NCBI GenBank assembly: GCA_964563855.1
Contig: CAZLYU010000006.1
Location: 1 to 64,000, forward strand
DNA length: 64,000 nucleotides
Direction: 5' to 3'
Source of the DNA: JAFGRR01 sp964563855
GTDB lineage: Bacteria; Planctomycetota; Phycisphaerae; UBA1845; Fen-1342
Positions 42,833 through 54,775 of the stretch are shown piece after piece (positions within the stretch are counted from its first letter, which is position 1; every line of letters starts with the position of its first letter). The position numbers and the translations under genes were made by a program. The notes below the pieces were generated by a model. That model made no database searches, was not told the DNA's origin, and was given only the letters and a program-made list of their open reading frames with translations.

Positions 42833-44842
42833 ATGGCTAAGCCGCGCGTCGTGATCATCGGAGGAGGCCTCGCCGGACTGTCCGCAGCGATGAAACTGGC
42901 GGAAGACGAGGTGCAGGTCGACCTGATCAGCATGGTTCCCGTAAAGCGCTCGCACAGCGTCTGCGCGCAGGGCGGCATCAATTGCGTGAACAAGTTCACG
43001 CGCGCCCAAGGTGACAACGAGTGGAATCACTTCGATGACACCGTTTATGGCGGCGAGTTTCTGAACAACCAGCCGCTCGTCAAAGAGATGGCCGACTGGG
43101 CGCCCAAGATCGTCGATCTCGCCGACCGCATCGGCGTGCCGTTCAACCGCTCGCCGGAGGGCAACATGGCGGTGCGGCGTTTCGGCGGCACGTTGTTCAA
43201 GCGTACGGTGTACGCCGGCGCCTCGACGGGGCAGCAGCTGCTGTACGGGCTCGATGAGCAGGTGCGGCGCTGGGAGGCTGAGGGGCGCATCAACAAATAC
43301 GAATTTTGGGAGTTCCTCGGACCCGTGCTCGACGAGAACGGCGTGTGTCGCGGCGCGATCGCGCAGGACATGTTCTCGCTCGAAATCCGCGCGTTTCCGG
43401 CTGACGCGGTCATCATGGCGACCGGTGGCAACGGGCTCGTGTTCGGGAAGAGCACGATGTCGATGGTGTGCACGGGCGGTGCGAACGCGCGGGCGTTCAA
43501 GGCCGGCGTGATCTACGCGAACGGCGAGTTCGTGCAGGTTCATCCGACGGCGATTCCTGGCGCCGACAAATTGCGACTCATCAGCGAAGCGGCGCGCGGC
43601 GAATCGGGCCGCGTGTGGGCGCCGCGGAAGCAGGGCGATCATCGCCATCCGACGCAGATCGCCGAGAGCGAACGGCTCTACTTCCTCGAAGAGAAGTATC
43701 CGAAGTACGGCAATCTCGTGCCGCGCGACATCGCGACGCGCGAGATCTTCAGCATGTGCAAGGAAGGCTACAGCGTCGACCCAGACACCTACGCGGTCTA
43801 CCTCGATCTGACCGAGCAGGCGACCGGCATCAAGCCGCAAGTGCTGCGCAAGAAGCTGGGCAACATTCTCGAGATCTACGAGAAGTTCAAGGGCGTCGAT
43901 CCGCTGAGCGAGCCCATGAAGATCTTCCCCGCGGTGCACTACACGATGGGCGGGTTGTGGGTCGACTACGAGCGCAACGATGCGACCGGCGGCGTCGTGC
44001 TTGATTCCCCGCGTAATCAGCAGACCAACGTGCCGGGCCTGTTCGCGATTGGCGAAGCGGACTATCAGTACCACGGTGCGAATCGACTCGGCGCGAACTC
44101 GTTGCTGAGCTGCATCTTCGCGGGGTTGATCGCCGGGCCGGCGTGCAAGTCGTATCTGCAGAATACGGCCGGCGGCGCGGGCAACGGGGCGCAGCAGGCG
44201 CTCTTCGATCGCGAAGTGAATCGGCATACCGCCGAGTTCAAGCAGTTCATCAAGCGCGACGGCGACGAGAACCCGTACAAGCTGCATCGCGAGCTTGGAG
44301 AGTTGATGACGCGCAACTGCACTGTGGTGCGCGACAATCGCGAACTTGACCAGACGCTCGACGAGATCGACAAATTGACCGATCGCTACGCGCGGGCGTC
44401 GCTCAGCGACCGCAGCGAATGGACCAATCAGAATCTCAGCTTCACGCGTGCTCTGGGCGACATGTTGCTGCTGGCGCGGGTCATCGCCGACGGCGCTTTG
44501 CGTCGCAACGAATGCCGCGGCGCCCACTTCAAGCCGGAGTTTCAGATTCCCGCGCCGAGCAGCGACGACCCGCAAGAGCTGCATCGTCAGGCGGAGGAGT
44601 GGTGTGCACGCTATCACGAACAGAACAAGCAGTGGCTTAAGACCACGATGGTCCGCTACAGCCCGTCGGGCGTGCAGTTTGACTATGAGCCCGTCGATCT
44701 CAGCTCGATCCCGCCGCGCCCGCGCACTTATGGTGTGAAAGGCGGCGACATCATCGAGCGCGTGTGGAAGGAAGAATACGTGGGTAAGGCGCGCGAGCTG
44801 CTGACCAGCGACGCGCCCGCGCCCGAGATGGCGACCGCTTAG
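42833..44842 (+). CDS. sdhA: Succinate dehydrogenase/fumarate reductase flavoprotein subunit
   Basis: The protein is 669 aa, close to the long Bacteroides/Wolinella-type subunits. The FAD motif VVIIGGGLAGLSAAMKL opens it. H41 in KRSHSVCAQGG is the expected covalent FAD anchor. Other motifs are QVHPTAIPG, ARGESGRVWAPRKQGD and a C-terminal NECRGAHFKPEF. It transfers electrons between succinate/fumarate and the Fe-S subunit at the membrane. sdhB follows after 21 bases. There is no sdhC/D-like membrane-anchor gene in the window next to it. Confidence 0.95.
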   Translation: MAKPRVVIIGGGLAGLSAAMKLAEDEVQVDLISMVPVKRSHSVCAQGGINCVNKFTRAQGDNEWNHFDDTVYGGEFLNNQPLVKEMADWAPKIVDLADRIGVPFNRSPEGNMAVRRFGGTLFKRTVYAGASTGQQLLYGLDEQVRRWEAEGRINKYEFWEFLGPVLDENGVCRGAIAQDMFSLEIRAFPADAVIMATGGNGLVFGKSTMSMVCTGGANARAFKAGVIYANGEFVQVHPTAIPGADKLRLISEAARGESGRVWAPRKQGDHRHPTQIAESERLYFLEEKYPKYGNLVPRDIATREIFSMCKEGYSVDPDTYAVYLDLTEQATGIKPQVLRKKLGNILEIYEKFKGVDPLSEPMKIFPAVHYTMGGLWVDYERNDATGGVVLDSPRNQQTNVPGLFAIGEADYQYHGANRLGANSLLSCIFAGLIAGPACKSYLQNTAGGAGNGAQQALFDREVNRHTAEFKQFIKRDGDENPYKLHRELGELMTRNCTVVRDNRELDQTLDEIDKLTDRYARASLSDRSEWTNQNLSFTRALGDMLLLARVIADGALRRNECRGAHFKPEFQIPAPSSDDPQELHRQAEEWCARYHEQNKQWLKTTMVRYSPSGVQFDYEPVDLSSIPPRPRTYGVKGGDIIERVWKEEYVGKARELLTSDAPAPEMATA

Positions 44843-44863
44843 ACGCCGATTGCGAGGTGAGGC

Positions 44864-45643
44864 ATGGTTTCGTTGCCCGACAAGAAGTACAAGGTGCGCG
44901 TCTTGCGGCAGGACGGCCGCGATCAGCAGCCGTACACGCAGACCTTCGAGTTGCCGTATCGGCCGGGCATGAACGTCATCTCGGTCTTACAGGAGATTGC
45001 GGCCAATCCGACGACGATCGACGGAAAGCAGACCGCACCCGTCGTGTGGGATTGCAACTGTCTGGAAGAGGTGTGCGGCTCATGCTCGATGGTCATCAAC
45101 GGCCGCGTGCAGCAGGCGTGCAGCTCGCTGCTCGATGATCTGCTGAAGGAAGGCGACACGGTCGATCTGCGGCCGATGAGCAAGTTCCCGACCGTGCGCG
45201 ACCTGTTCGTCGATCGCAGCCGCATGTTCGACGCGCTGAAGCGCGTGAAGGCTTGGATTCCGGTCGACACGTACAGCGATCTGGGTCCCGGCCCGCGCAT
45301 CAGTCCGAGCGAGCAGGAGCAGATGTATCCGCTGTCGCGTTGCATGTCGTGCGGCTCGTGTCTCGAAGTCTGCCCGCAGGTGAACGATGATAGCGAGTTC
45401 ATCGGTCCTCAGGCGATCGCGCAGGCAGTGCTCTTCAACATGAACCCGACGGGCGCGATGACCAAGGAAGACCGGCTCGACGCCCTCATGTCGCCGGGCG
45501 GCGTCACCGACTGCGGCAACGCGCAAAACTGCGTCAAGGTGTGCCCCAAGGAAGTGCCGCTGACGTGGGCGATCGGCAAGGCCGGCCGCGACACGACGTT
45601 CCAGGCGATCAAAGACTTCTTCGTGAAGCGCAAGACAGATTGA
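44864..45643 (+). CDS. sdhB: Succinate dehydrogenase/fumarate reductase iron-sulfur subunit
   Basis: The protein is 259 aa. All three cluster sites are visible: 2Fe-2S in WDCNCLEEVCGSCSMVINGR with a fourth Cys at QQACSS, 4Fe-4S in CMSCGSCLEVCP, and the 3Fe-4S set including DCGNAQNCVKVCPKEVPL. It passes electrons from SdhA to the quinone site in the membrane anchor. The B. subtilis-like length and motif spacing match sdhA's type. No anchor gene follows: the next gene is convergent. Confidence 0.95.
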   Translation: MVSLPDKKYKVRVLRQDGRDQQPYTQTFELPYRPGMNVISVLQEIAANPTTIDGKQTAPVVWDCNCLEEVCGSCSMVINGRVQQACSSLLDDLLKEGDTVDLRPMSKFPTVRDLFVDRSRMFDALKRVKAWIPVDTYSDLGPGPRISPSEQEQMYPLSRCMSCGSCLEVCPQVNDDSEFIGPQAIAQAVLFNMNPTGAMTKEDRLDALMSPGGVTDCGNAQNCVKVCPKEVPLTWAIGKAGRDTTFQAIKDFFVKRKTD

Positions 45644-45761
45644 CGCGCGACGCGCGGTGGGGCGGCGCGTCGTCCCGATCTCATCGGCTCAGATCACAAT
45701 ACAAGCGCCGCTGCGGCCCAAGGCTCGCAACGGCGCGGGAACGGAGAGGAAGAGGTTCTTT

Positions 45762-45776
45762 GGCGGCTGCGCCGCC
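45762..45776. other. Short GGCGGC/GCCGCC hairpin between convergent genes
   Basis: GGCGGC (45762-45767) and GCCGCC (45771-45776) form a tight hairpin 7 bases past the stop of the dihydroorotate-dehydrogenase-like gene. No T-run on the transcribed side, so a terminator role is only possible. Confidence 0.3.
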
Positions 45777-45782
45777 GACGCG

Positions 45783-46772
45783 CTATGCGTAGCTGTTCAG
45801 CACCTTCATATAGTTCGCGCGCTCGAAGGCGGCGGGTTCGACGGTCGCCGCCTGACTCATGCTGCCTTTGAGTTGTTCGACCGACGCGTACTCACGCTCG
45901 ATCATCCACTGCTCGATGTCGCTCCGCATAACTTTGATGTAGCTCACGCCGTTGCGGAGCAGCACCGAGGCGACCTGCGCGGCGTCGGCCCCGGCCATGA
46001 GGACCTTGAGCACGTCGTAGCCGCTGGCGATCCCGGAGTTCGCCGCAAGGCTGCACGCGACATGGCTGCGGAGAATGGCGATCCAGCGCAGCGGCAGGCG
46101 GAGTTCGTGCGGGCTGCTGAGCACGAGGCTCGGCACGACTTCGAGCGTTTCGAGATCGATGTCGGGTTGATAGAAACGGTTGAACAACACCAAGCCGTCA
46201 GCCCCCGCGGATTCAAGCCGCTTGGCGAACGCTGACATGGCGCTGAAGTAGGGGCTCAGCTTCATGCTGACCGGAATCTTCACCTCGCGCTTCACTGCTG
46301 CGAGGATGTCGACGTAGACGCGATCGACATCTTCGGCGAAGAGCCGCGCGTTGGTCGCAACGAAGTAGACGTTCAATTCGAGCGCGTCGGCGCCGGCCTC
46401 CTCCATCCGCTTGGCGTACTCGACCCAGCCGCCCAGCGAAACGCCGTTCAGGCTGCCGATGATGGGGACCTGCACGGCGGCTTTCGCTTTGCGGATGTGC
46501 TCGAGATATTCGTCGGGGCCGAGGCGATACTCGTCGGCTTCGGGGAAGTAGGACAACGCCTCGGGAAAGCTCTCGGCGCCGTGTCGCAGATAGTGCGTCA
46601 GCTCCTCGGCTTCATAGCTGAGTTGCTCTTCGAAGAGCGAGTGGAGAACCACGGCGCCGGCGCCGGCGTCTTCGAGCTGCTTGATTGTGTCGATGTCGGT
46701 GGAGAGCGGGCTGGCCGCCGCCACGATGGGGTTTTGCAGTTTGAGTCCGAGATAGGTCGTGGAGAGGTCCAT
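45783..46772 (-). CDS. Dihydroorotate dehydrogenase-like protein
   Basis: From the ATG at 46772 (AAAGGG upstream) the protein is 329 aa. The TIM-barrel has MDLSTTYLGLKLQNPIVAAA near the start, IGSLNGVSLGGWVEYAKRM and a phosphate-site end (SGIASGYDVLKVLMAGADA). It differs from true PyrD: the catalytic Cys/Ser region is unusual (ELNVYFVATNARLF). Similar PyrD-like genes sit next to pyruvate:ferredoxin oxidoreductase in many bacteria. The downstream end of the nifJ operon, 33 bases away, agrees. Actual substrate unknown. Confidence 0.88.
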   Translation of the reverse strand: MDLSTTYLGLKLQNPIVAAASPLSTDIDTIKQLEDAGAGAVVLHSLFEEQLSYEAEELTHYLRHGAESFPEALSYFPEADEYRLGPDEYLEHIRKAKAAVQVPIIGSLNGVSLGGWVEYAKRMEEAGADALELNVYFVATNARLFAEDVDRVYVDILAAVKREVKIPVSMKLSPYFSAMSAFAKRLESAGADGLVLFNRFYQPDIDLETLEVVPSLVLSSPHELRLPLRWIAILRSHVACSLAANSGIASGYDVLKVLMAGADAAQVASVLLRNGVSYIKVMRSDIEQWMIEREYASVEQLKGSMSQAATVEPAAFERANYMKVLNSYA

Positions 46773-46805
46773 CATCAATCCCTTTTGCAACGAATCGGCT
46801 GTTCG

Positions 46806-50387
<3,582 letters not shown>

Positions 50388-50572
50388 GAATACAGTTCTC
50401 CGTGGGCGGGTCCGACGGACATCAGGCTCCCGCTCTCGAACAAGGCGGGACGTGCACTGGTGTAATGGGCAACTCGCATGCCACCCGCAACGCGCCGTTT
50501 CGGACGCGCAAGGCGGGTGCGTCGGCGACGTGGGGCCGCGGTGTGGATTTCCGCGCAAGTGGCTAGGGGTGT

Positions 50573-50977
50573 TTAACGCGGCTCAACGTCGTCGCGAACC
50601 GTGTCCATTTCGGCCAACGAGAGCCCCAGAACGCGGCCGACGTCGGTGAGTTTGAACGGCTTTTCGATTCGCACGCTGTTGCCCGGGCGTTTGGCGCCGT
50701 GGGCGTTCGTCACCGTGCGAATGATGGTGGCGGCGGGCGCCGCTCGCCGGACGCTGGCTTCGAATGCGTCAATGACGCCGGCCGGCGTCGCGTCGCTCAG
50801 GATGACGCCGATGAGATTGCGTTCGAGTCCACGGGTCGGCGGCGCTTCCGCCGTCTCGACGTTGAACCAGCGGCCGAGAAATTCCGCCAGCGACCAGCGC
50901 GCGAGTGGATCGGGATCGACGATCAAGACGCTGCGACGCGTCGATTTTCGCCTTACTTGGAGTGATCGTCTGGCCAT
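50573..50977 (-). CDS. Stand-alone receiver (CheY-like) domain protein
   Basis: The protein is 134 aa. RRSVLIVDPDPLARWSLAEF gives the acidic pocket (DPD) and first helix of a receiver domain. GVILSDATPAG holds the likely phospho-acceptor Asp, in a looser setting than usual, and RIEKPFKLTDVGRVL carries the conserved Lys. The switch Thr/Ser site is in IIRTVTNAH. There is no output domain. It lies upstream of nifJ on the same strand with 185 bases between, so a shared transcript is possible. No sensor kinase is in the window. Confidence 0.75.
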   Translation of the reverse strand: MARRSLQVRRKSTRRSVLIVDPDPLARWSLAEFLGRWFNVETAEAPPTRGLERNLIGVILSDATPAGVIDAFEASVRRAAPAATIIRTVTNAHGAKRPGNSVRIEKPFKLTDVGRVLGLSLAEMDTVRDDVEPR

Positions 50978-51145
50978 CAGACTGCCTCATGCCGGCAAAA
51001 CGCGTCCCGAAGCCCATCACCAATCGGGCGCAGGGCGCGTTCCGGACGAACGCCTCGCAAGACACGTTCCAGCCGTGTTTTTGGCCAAGGGTGACGGAGG
51101 GCTCAGCTGCGTGCGGAAAATGCGCACGCACGTGCGGCATCGCAC

Positions 51146-52051
51146 CTATTCGAATTGCGACATCTCACGCAGCTTCGCCAGGCGATCGCTGATCGAGCCG
51201 GCGGTCACCTTCGCCGCCGCCTCGACCGAGAACGATTCGAGGACGAACGACGCGGTCACCGAACCGCGCGCCATCGCCGCTCGAAGCTGCGGAAGGTCGA
51301 AGGATCCGACCTGATCGAGATAGCCCATCATCGCGCCGGCGAAGGTGTCGCCCGCGCCAGTCGGATCGACGACGTGCTCGGTCGGATAGGCCGGAATGAT
51401 GCAGAGGTCGTCGCCGATCGCCAGCAGGCTTCCGTTTTCGCCCTTCTTGATGATCACGAAGCGCGGCCCCATTTTCAGGATTTCGCGGGCGGCGGAAACG
51501 AGGTTGTCTTTTCCGGTAAGCAGGCGGGCTTCGCCGTCGTTCAGCACAATCCCGTGCACCGCCTGCAACGTTTTGCGCAGCTCGGCCTGCTCGTTGGTGA
51601 TCCAAAGGTTCATCGTGTCGCAAACGATCAGTTCCGCCTTCGGCAATTGCTGGGCGAGCTCACGCTGCAGCGTCGGATGCGTGTTGGCGAGGAAGACGCA
51701 ACGGCTGTCCTGATACGGCTCGGGAATCGGCGCATTGCGCTCGGCGAGCACGTTGAGCTTCACGTCGACCGTCTCGGCCTCATTCATCGCGCCTTGATAC
51801 TTGCCGTGCCAGCGAAACGTTTGACTGCCCTCACGCACTTCGATGCCCACGGTGTCGATCCGCCGCCCCGTAAACGAGGACAGCAGTCCGTGGTCAAAGT
51901 CTTTGCCGACCACCGCGACCATGCGGACGTCGGTGAAGTTTGACGCGGCGAGTGCGAAATAGACCGCCGACCCGCCGATAACGCCTTCGGCGCGTCCGGC
52001 TGGTGATTCGACGGTGTCGATGCCAATAGATCCGGTGACGAGTACGGACAT
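51146..52051 (-). CDS. PfkB family carbohydrate kinase
   Basis: From the ATG at 52051, with AAAGGAG about 8 bases upstream, the protein is 301 aa. The N-terminal substrate region is LVTGSIGIDTVESP and VIGGSAVYFALAASNF. The C-terminal PfkB signature DPTGAGDTFAGAMMGYLDQ holds the catalytic Asp and anion hole. Middle motifs include VFLANTHPTLQRELAQQL and ILNDGEARLLTG-like VLNDGEARLLTGK. It should phosphorylate a sugar or nucleoside; the exact substrate is not clear from sequence. Confidence 0.88.
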   Translation of the reverse strand: MSVLVTGSIGIDTVESPAGRAEGVIGGSAVYFALAASNFTDVRMVAVVGKDFDHGLLSSFTGRRIDTVGIEVREGSQTFRWHGKYQGAMNEAETVDVKLNVLAERNAPIPEPYQDSRCVFLANTHPTLQRELAQQLPKAELIVCDTMNLWITNEQAELRKTLQAVHGIVLNDGEARLLTGKDNLVSAAREILKMGPRFVIIKKGENGSLLAIGDDLCIIPAYPTEHVVDPTGAGDTFAGAMMGYLDQVGSFDLPQLRAAMARGSVTASFVLESFSVEAAAKVTAGSISDRLAKLREMSQFE

Positions 52052-52234
52052 GGTGGATAACTCCTTTGGAAGCCAGCGGTGCGAGGCATGCGGCCGAAGC
52101 CGAACGGGGAGCCTAACCGCTGACGCGCGAGAAGACCATTCGCCGCCGCGTGCGCACTGGGAGTGCCGCGACCCGTTACTCATTCTCTGCATCGAGTCCA
52201 ACATTCAGCGAATGAGGCTAAAGCGGCGTGACGA

Positions 52235-52263
52235 TTGAACAGACACCCAAAAGGGCGAATACT
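52235..52263 (+). promoter_or_regulatory. Candidate promoter for the esterase lipoprotein gene
   Basis: TTGAAC (52235-52240), a 17-base spacer and AATACT (52258-52263) each match consensus at four of six positions. The expected start lies about 30 bases before the ATG at 52303, which has GAGGAGG. Confidence 0.35.
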
Positions 52264-52302
52264 TTTGGCGGCGCTGGGTCGCACCGATTCGAGGAGGACA
52301 AT

Positions 52303-53280
52303 ATGACTGCGGGAATCACTTCGCGGGCGCTGTTGCTCGCGTCAGCCGTCGCACTGCTCGGCGGTTGTCCGCTGGTGGGCTTGGATACGGCCGTCGACCA
52401 ATACGCACGAACCGTCAACGTCGGGGGCCTCGCGCGCGAGTATGTCGTTCAGCAGAGCCGCGGACGGGACGGCGGGGCGGCGCCGTTGTTGATCTCCTTG
52501 CATGGCGGCAGCGGTACGGCGGATCGCCTGGCTCGCACCGGGGGCTTCAGGCCGATCGTGGCGCGCGAGAACGTCGTCGTCATGTATCCCCAGGCCATCG
52601 ATCGCGCGTGGAACGTGCCTGATCTGCCGCGAGGCGGCCGCGAAGGGCAGCGTCCCGCCCCAGACGACGTCGCGTTCATCAACGCGCTGATCGACCTCGC
52701 GATCGCCGACTACAACGTTGATCCGAACCGAATTTGGCTCTGGGGCGTCTCGCGCGGCGGCGCGATGACGCTTCACTTGCTGTCGCAAGACAGTACCCGC
52801 ATTGACGCCGCCGTCACCGCTATCGCGGGCTTGCCGAACGGCATCAGTCCGCAGTTCGATCTTGCGACGCCGGTGAGCGTCATGATGATCAACGGCGCCG
52901 CGGATCCGCTTATTCCATACGCGGGTGGGCTCGGCGGCATCGGAGAGCCGACGTCGGCGGACCCCAATGATGGTCCCGGCGCCGTGCGCCCGGTGGAGGA
53001 AACCATTGCGCGGCTGGTCGCATTGAATGAATGCGACGAGACGCCGACCGTCACCACTGTTCCCGACCGCGACCCGCGCGATGGGTGCACCGCGGTGATC
53101 AGTGAGCATCCAAACGGTCTAGCTGGCGTGCGGGTCGTGCTGATCCGTGTAGACGGCGGCGGCCATGTGACGCCTGGCGGTTTTCAGTACCTGCCCGCGT
53201 CCCTCATCGGCCCGGCCTGCGGCGATTTCGATCACGCTGAGGCGGCGTGGCGTTTCTTCAACGGGCAGTCGGTGCAGTAG
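52303..53280 (+). CDS. Esterase lipoprotein, poly(3-hydroxybutyrate) depolymerase/LpqC-like
   Basis: From the ATG at 52303 (GAGGAGG upstream) the protein is 325 aa with lipobox VALLGGCPLVG. The alpha/beta-hydrolase parts are LLISLHGGSGTADRLAR (oxyanion region), the nucleophile elbow GVSRGGAMTLHLL, a likely Asp in NGAADPLIPYAGG and the His in DGGGHVTPGG. The family includes CE1-type feruloyl and acetyl esterases. It is probably attached outside the inner or outer membrane and acts on polymer-bound esters. It is convergent with the dipeptidase gene. Confidence 0.88.
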   Translation: MTAGITSRALLLASAVALLGGCPLVGLDTAVDQYARTVNVGGLAREYVVQQSRGRDGGAAPLLISLHGGSGTADRLARTGGFRPIVARENVVVMYPQAIDRAWNVPDLPRGGREGQRPAPDDVAFINALIDLAIADYNVDPNRIWLWGVSRGGAMTLHLLSQDSTRIDAAVTAIAGLPNGISPQFDLATPVSVMMINGAADPLIPYAGGLGGIGEPTSADPNDGPGAVRPVEETIARLVALNECDETPTVTTVPDRDPRDGCTAVISEHPNGLAGVRVVLIRVDGGGHVTPGGFQYLPASLIGPACGDFDHAEAAWRFFNGQSVQ

Positions 53281-53441
53281 ATCACGCCGTGGTGGTCGCC
53301 CGCCGCGCAGCGACAAGCGCTCTAGCGATCCCGCTTGCGCCCGCCGGCGCATCATGATCGCTGCGGCCGCTCGAGAGGAACCGTTCGCGCTCGCTCGAGT
53401 CGAGGAGCTCATTCGCTTATCCGTCGTTCATGGAGCGTTGG

Positions 53442-54704
53442 TCACTCGCCTCGGTGCTTCCACTCGCGCGAGACGCGTTCGGCCTCGCGCAGCGCCCGCA
53501 GCAGGTTGCCGCCCATGATCTTGTGGATGTCGGGTTCGCTGTAGCCGCGATTCAGCAGCTCCTGCGTGATGTACGGATACCCGCTCACGTCTTCGAGTTG
53601 TCGTGGCATCAGCGAGACCCCTTCGTAATCGCCGCCGAGGCCGACGTGATCGACGCCGACGAGTTTCACGATGTGGTCGATATGATCGACCACGGTCTGC
53701 ACGCCGCCGCGCGGAATCGGGTTCGCAGCGCGATAGGCGCCCCACGCAGCGTTGTAGTCGTTTGGGTCTGGGTGTTGCGCGCGAAGTGTGCGCTGCGTCT
53801 CGAAATAGCCCGACATCGCCTTGGCCCCTTGCGGGTCCACATAGCCGGGGAAGAAAACGATCATCACCACGCCGCCGCGCTCCGCCATCTTCTTGATCAC
53901 ATCGTCGGGCACGTTGCGGACGTGCTGTGCGACGGCGTAGGCGCCCGAGTGCGACGCGATAACTGGCGCCTTGCTCACGCGCAGCACATCGCGCATGCAG
54001 TCGAACGACACGTGGGCGAGGTCGACCAACATGCCCAGACGGTTCATCTCGAGCACGACCTGCTCGCCAAACTTCGACAACCCGTCGGCGCGCGGGTCGT
54101 CGGTCGACGAATCGGCCCAGTCGACCGACTCGGTGTGCGTCAGGCTCATGTACCGCGCTCCGCGCTCGTAAAACTCGCGCAGCGTGTCGAGCGAGCTCTC
54201 GATCATGTGCCCGCCTTCGATTCCGATGAGCGACGCGATCTTGCCCGTACGCCGAATACGCTCAACATCGTCAGCCGTGCGGGCGAGCGCGAACACATCG
54301 TCGTAGCGGTCCACCATGCGATGGATCAGGTCGAACTGCTCGAGCGCCATCGTGCGGGCCGTACCGTCTTGCGGCGTGCTCGGCGGGATGTAGACCACCC
54401 AGAACTGCCCGCCCACGCCGCCGGCCTTCAAGCGCGGAATGTCGGTCCGTAGCGACGGTTGGGGCTTTGCGATGTCGATCTTGTCGAACGAGCCGCCGCC
54501 GTTGCGCCGGATACGCCAGGGCAGATCGTTGTGCCCGTCGATCAAAATGCCGGCCCGATGCACCGCGCGCGCCCGCTCGGTCAGCACGACCGTCGGCGGA
54601 CCACTGTTGGGTTCAGTCGGCATGTCGCTGTCGGCCGATGCGGCGCCGGCGGAGATTGAGGCCAGGCCGAAGATCGTAACGATGCAACGGAAGTTGCGGT
54701 GCAT
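53442..54704 (-). CDS. Exported membrane dipeptidase (peptidase M19)
   Basis: The protein is 420 aa with a signal peptide (CIVTIFGLASISAGAASADS). The metal motifs of renal-dipeptidase type are present: DGHNDLPWRIRR (His-x-Asp), LIGIEGGHMIE (Glu), MLVDLAHVSFDCM (His), PVIASHSGAYAV (His) and VDHVGLGGDYEG (Asp). It cuts dipeptides, including some with a D-residue, outside the cytoplasm. It sits between the esterase and carB, with carB's stop 71 bases away on the same strand. Confidence 0.92.
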   Translation of the reverse strand: MHRNFRCIVTIFGLASISAGAASADSDMPTEPNSGPPTVVLTERARAVHRAGILIDGHNDLPWRIRRNGGGSFDKIDIAKPQPSLRTDIPRLKAGGVGGQFWVVYIPPSTPQDGTARTMALEQFDLIHRMVDRYDDVFALARTADDVERIRRTGKIASLIGIEGGHMIESSLDTLREFYERGARYMSLTHTESVDWADSSTDDPRADGLSKFGEQVVLEMNRLGMLVDLAHVSFDCMRDVLRVSKAPVIASHSGAYAVAQHVRNVPDDVIKKMAERGGVVMIVFFPGYVDPQGAKAMSGYFETQRTLRAQHPDPNDYNAAWGAYRAANPIPRGGVQTVVDHIDHIVKLVGVDHVGLGGDYEGVSLMPRQLEDVSGYPYITQELLNRGYSEPDIHKIMGGNLLRALREAERVSREWKHRGE

Positions 54705-54775
54705 AGCGATTCCTCATGTTGGTCCGCGGTGCGCGCCGCCGCCTGCTTCGAATCCGCGCGCTGCGCTCCGTTCCG

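Noticed and set aside
42830..44617. 595-aa minus-strand frame opposite sdhA
   Set aside because: Antisense to a gene with all SdhA motifs; Arg/Leu/His-rich composition typical of a high-GC shadow.
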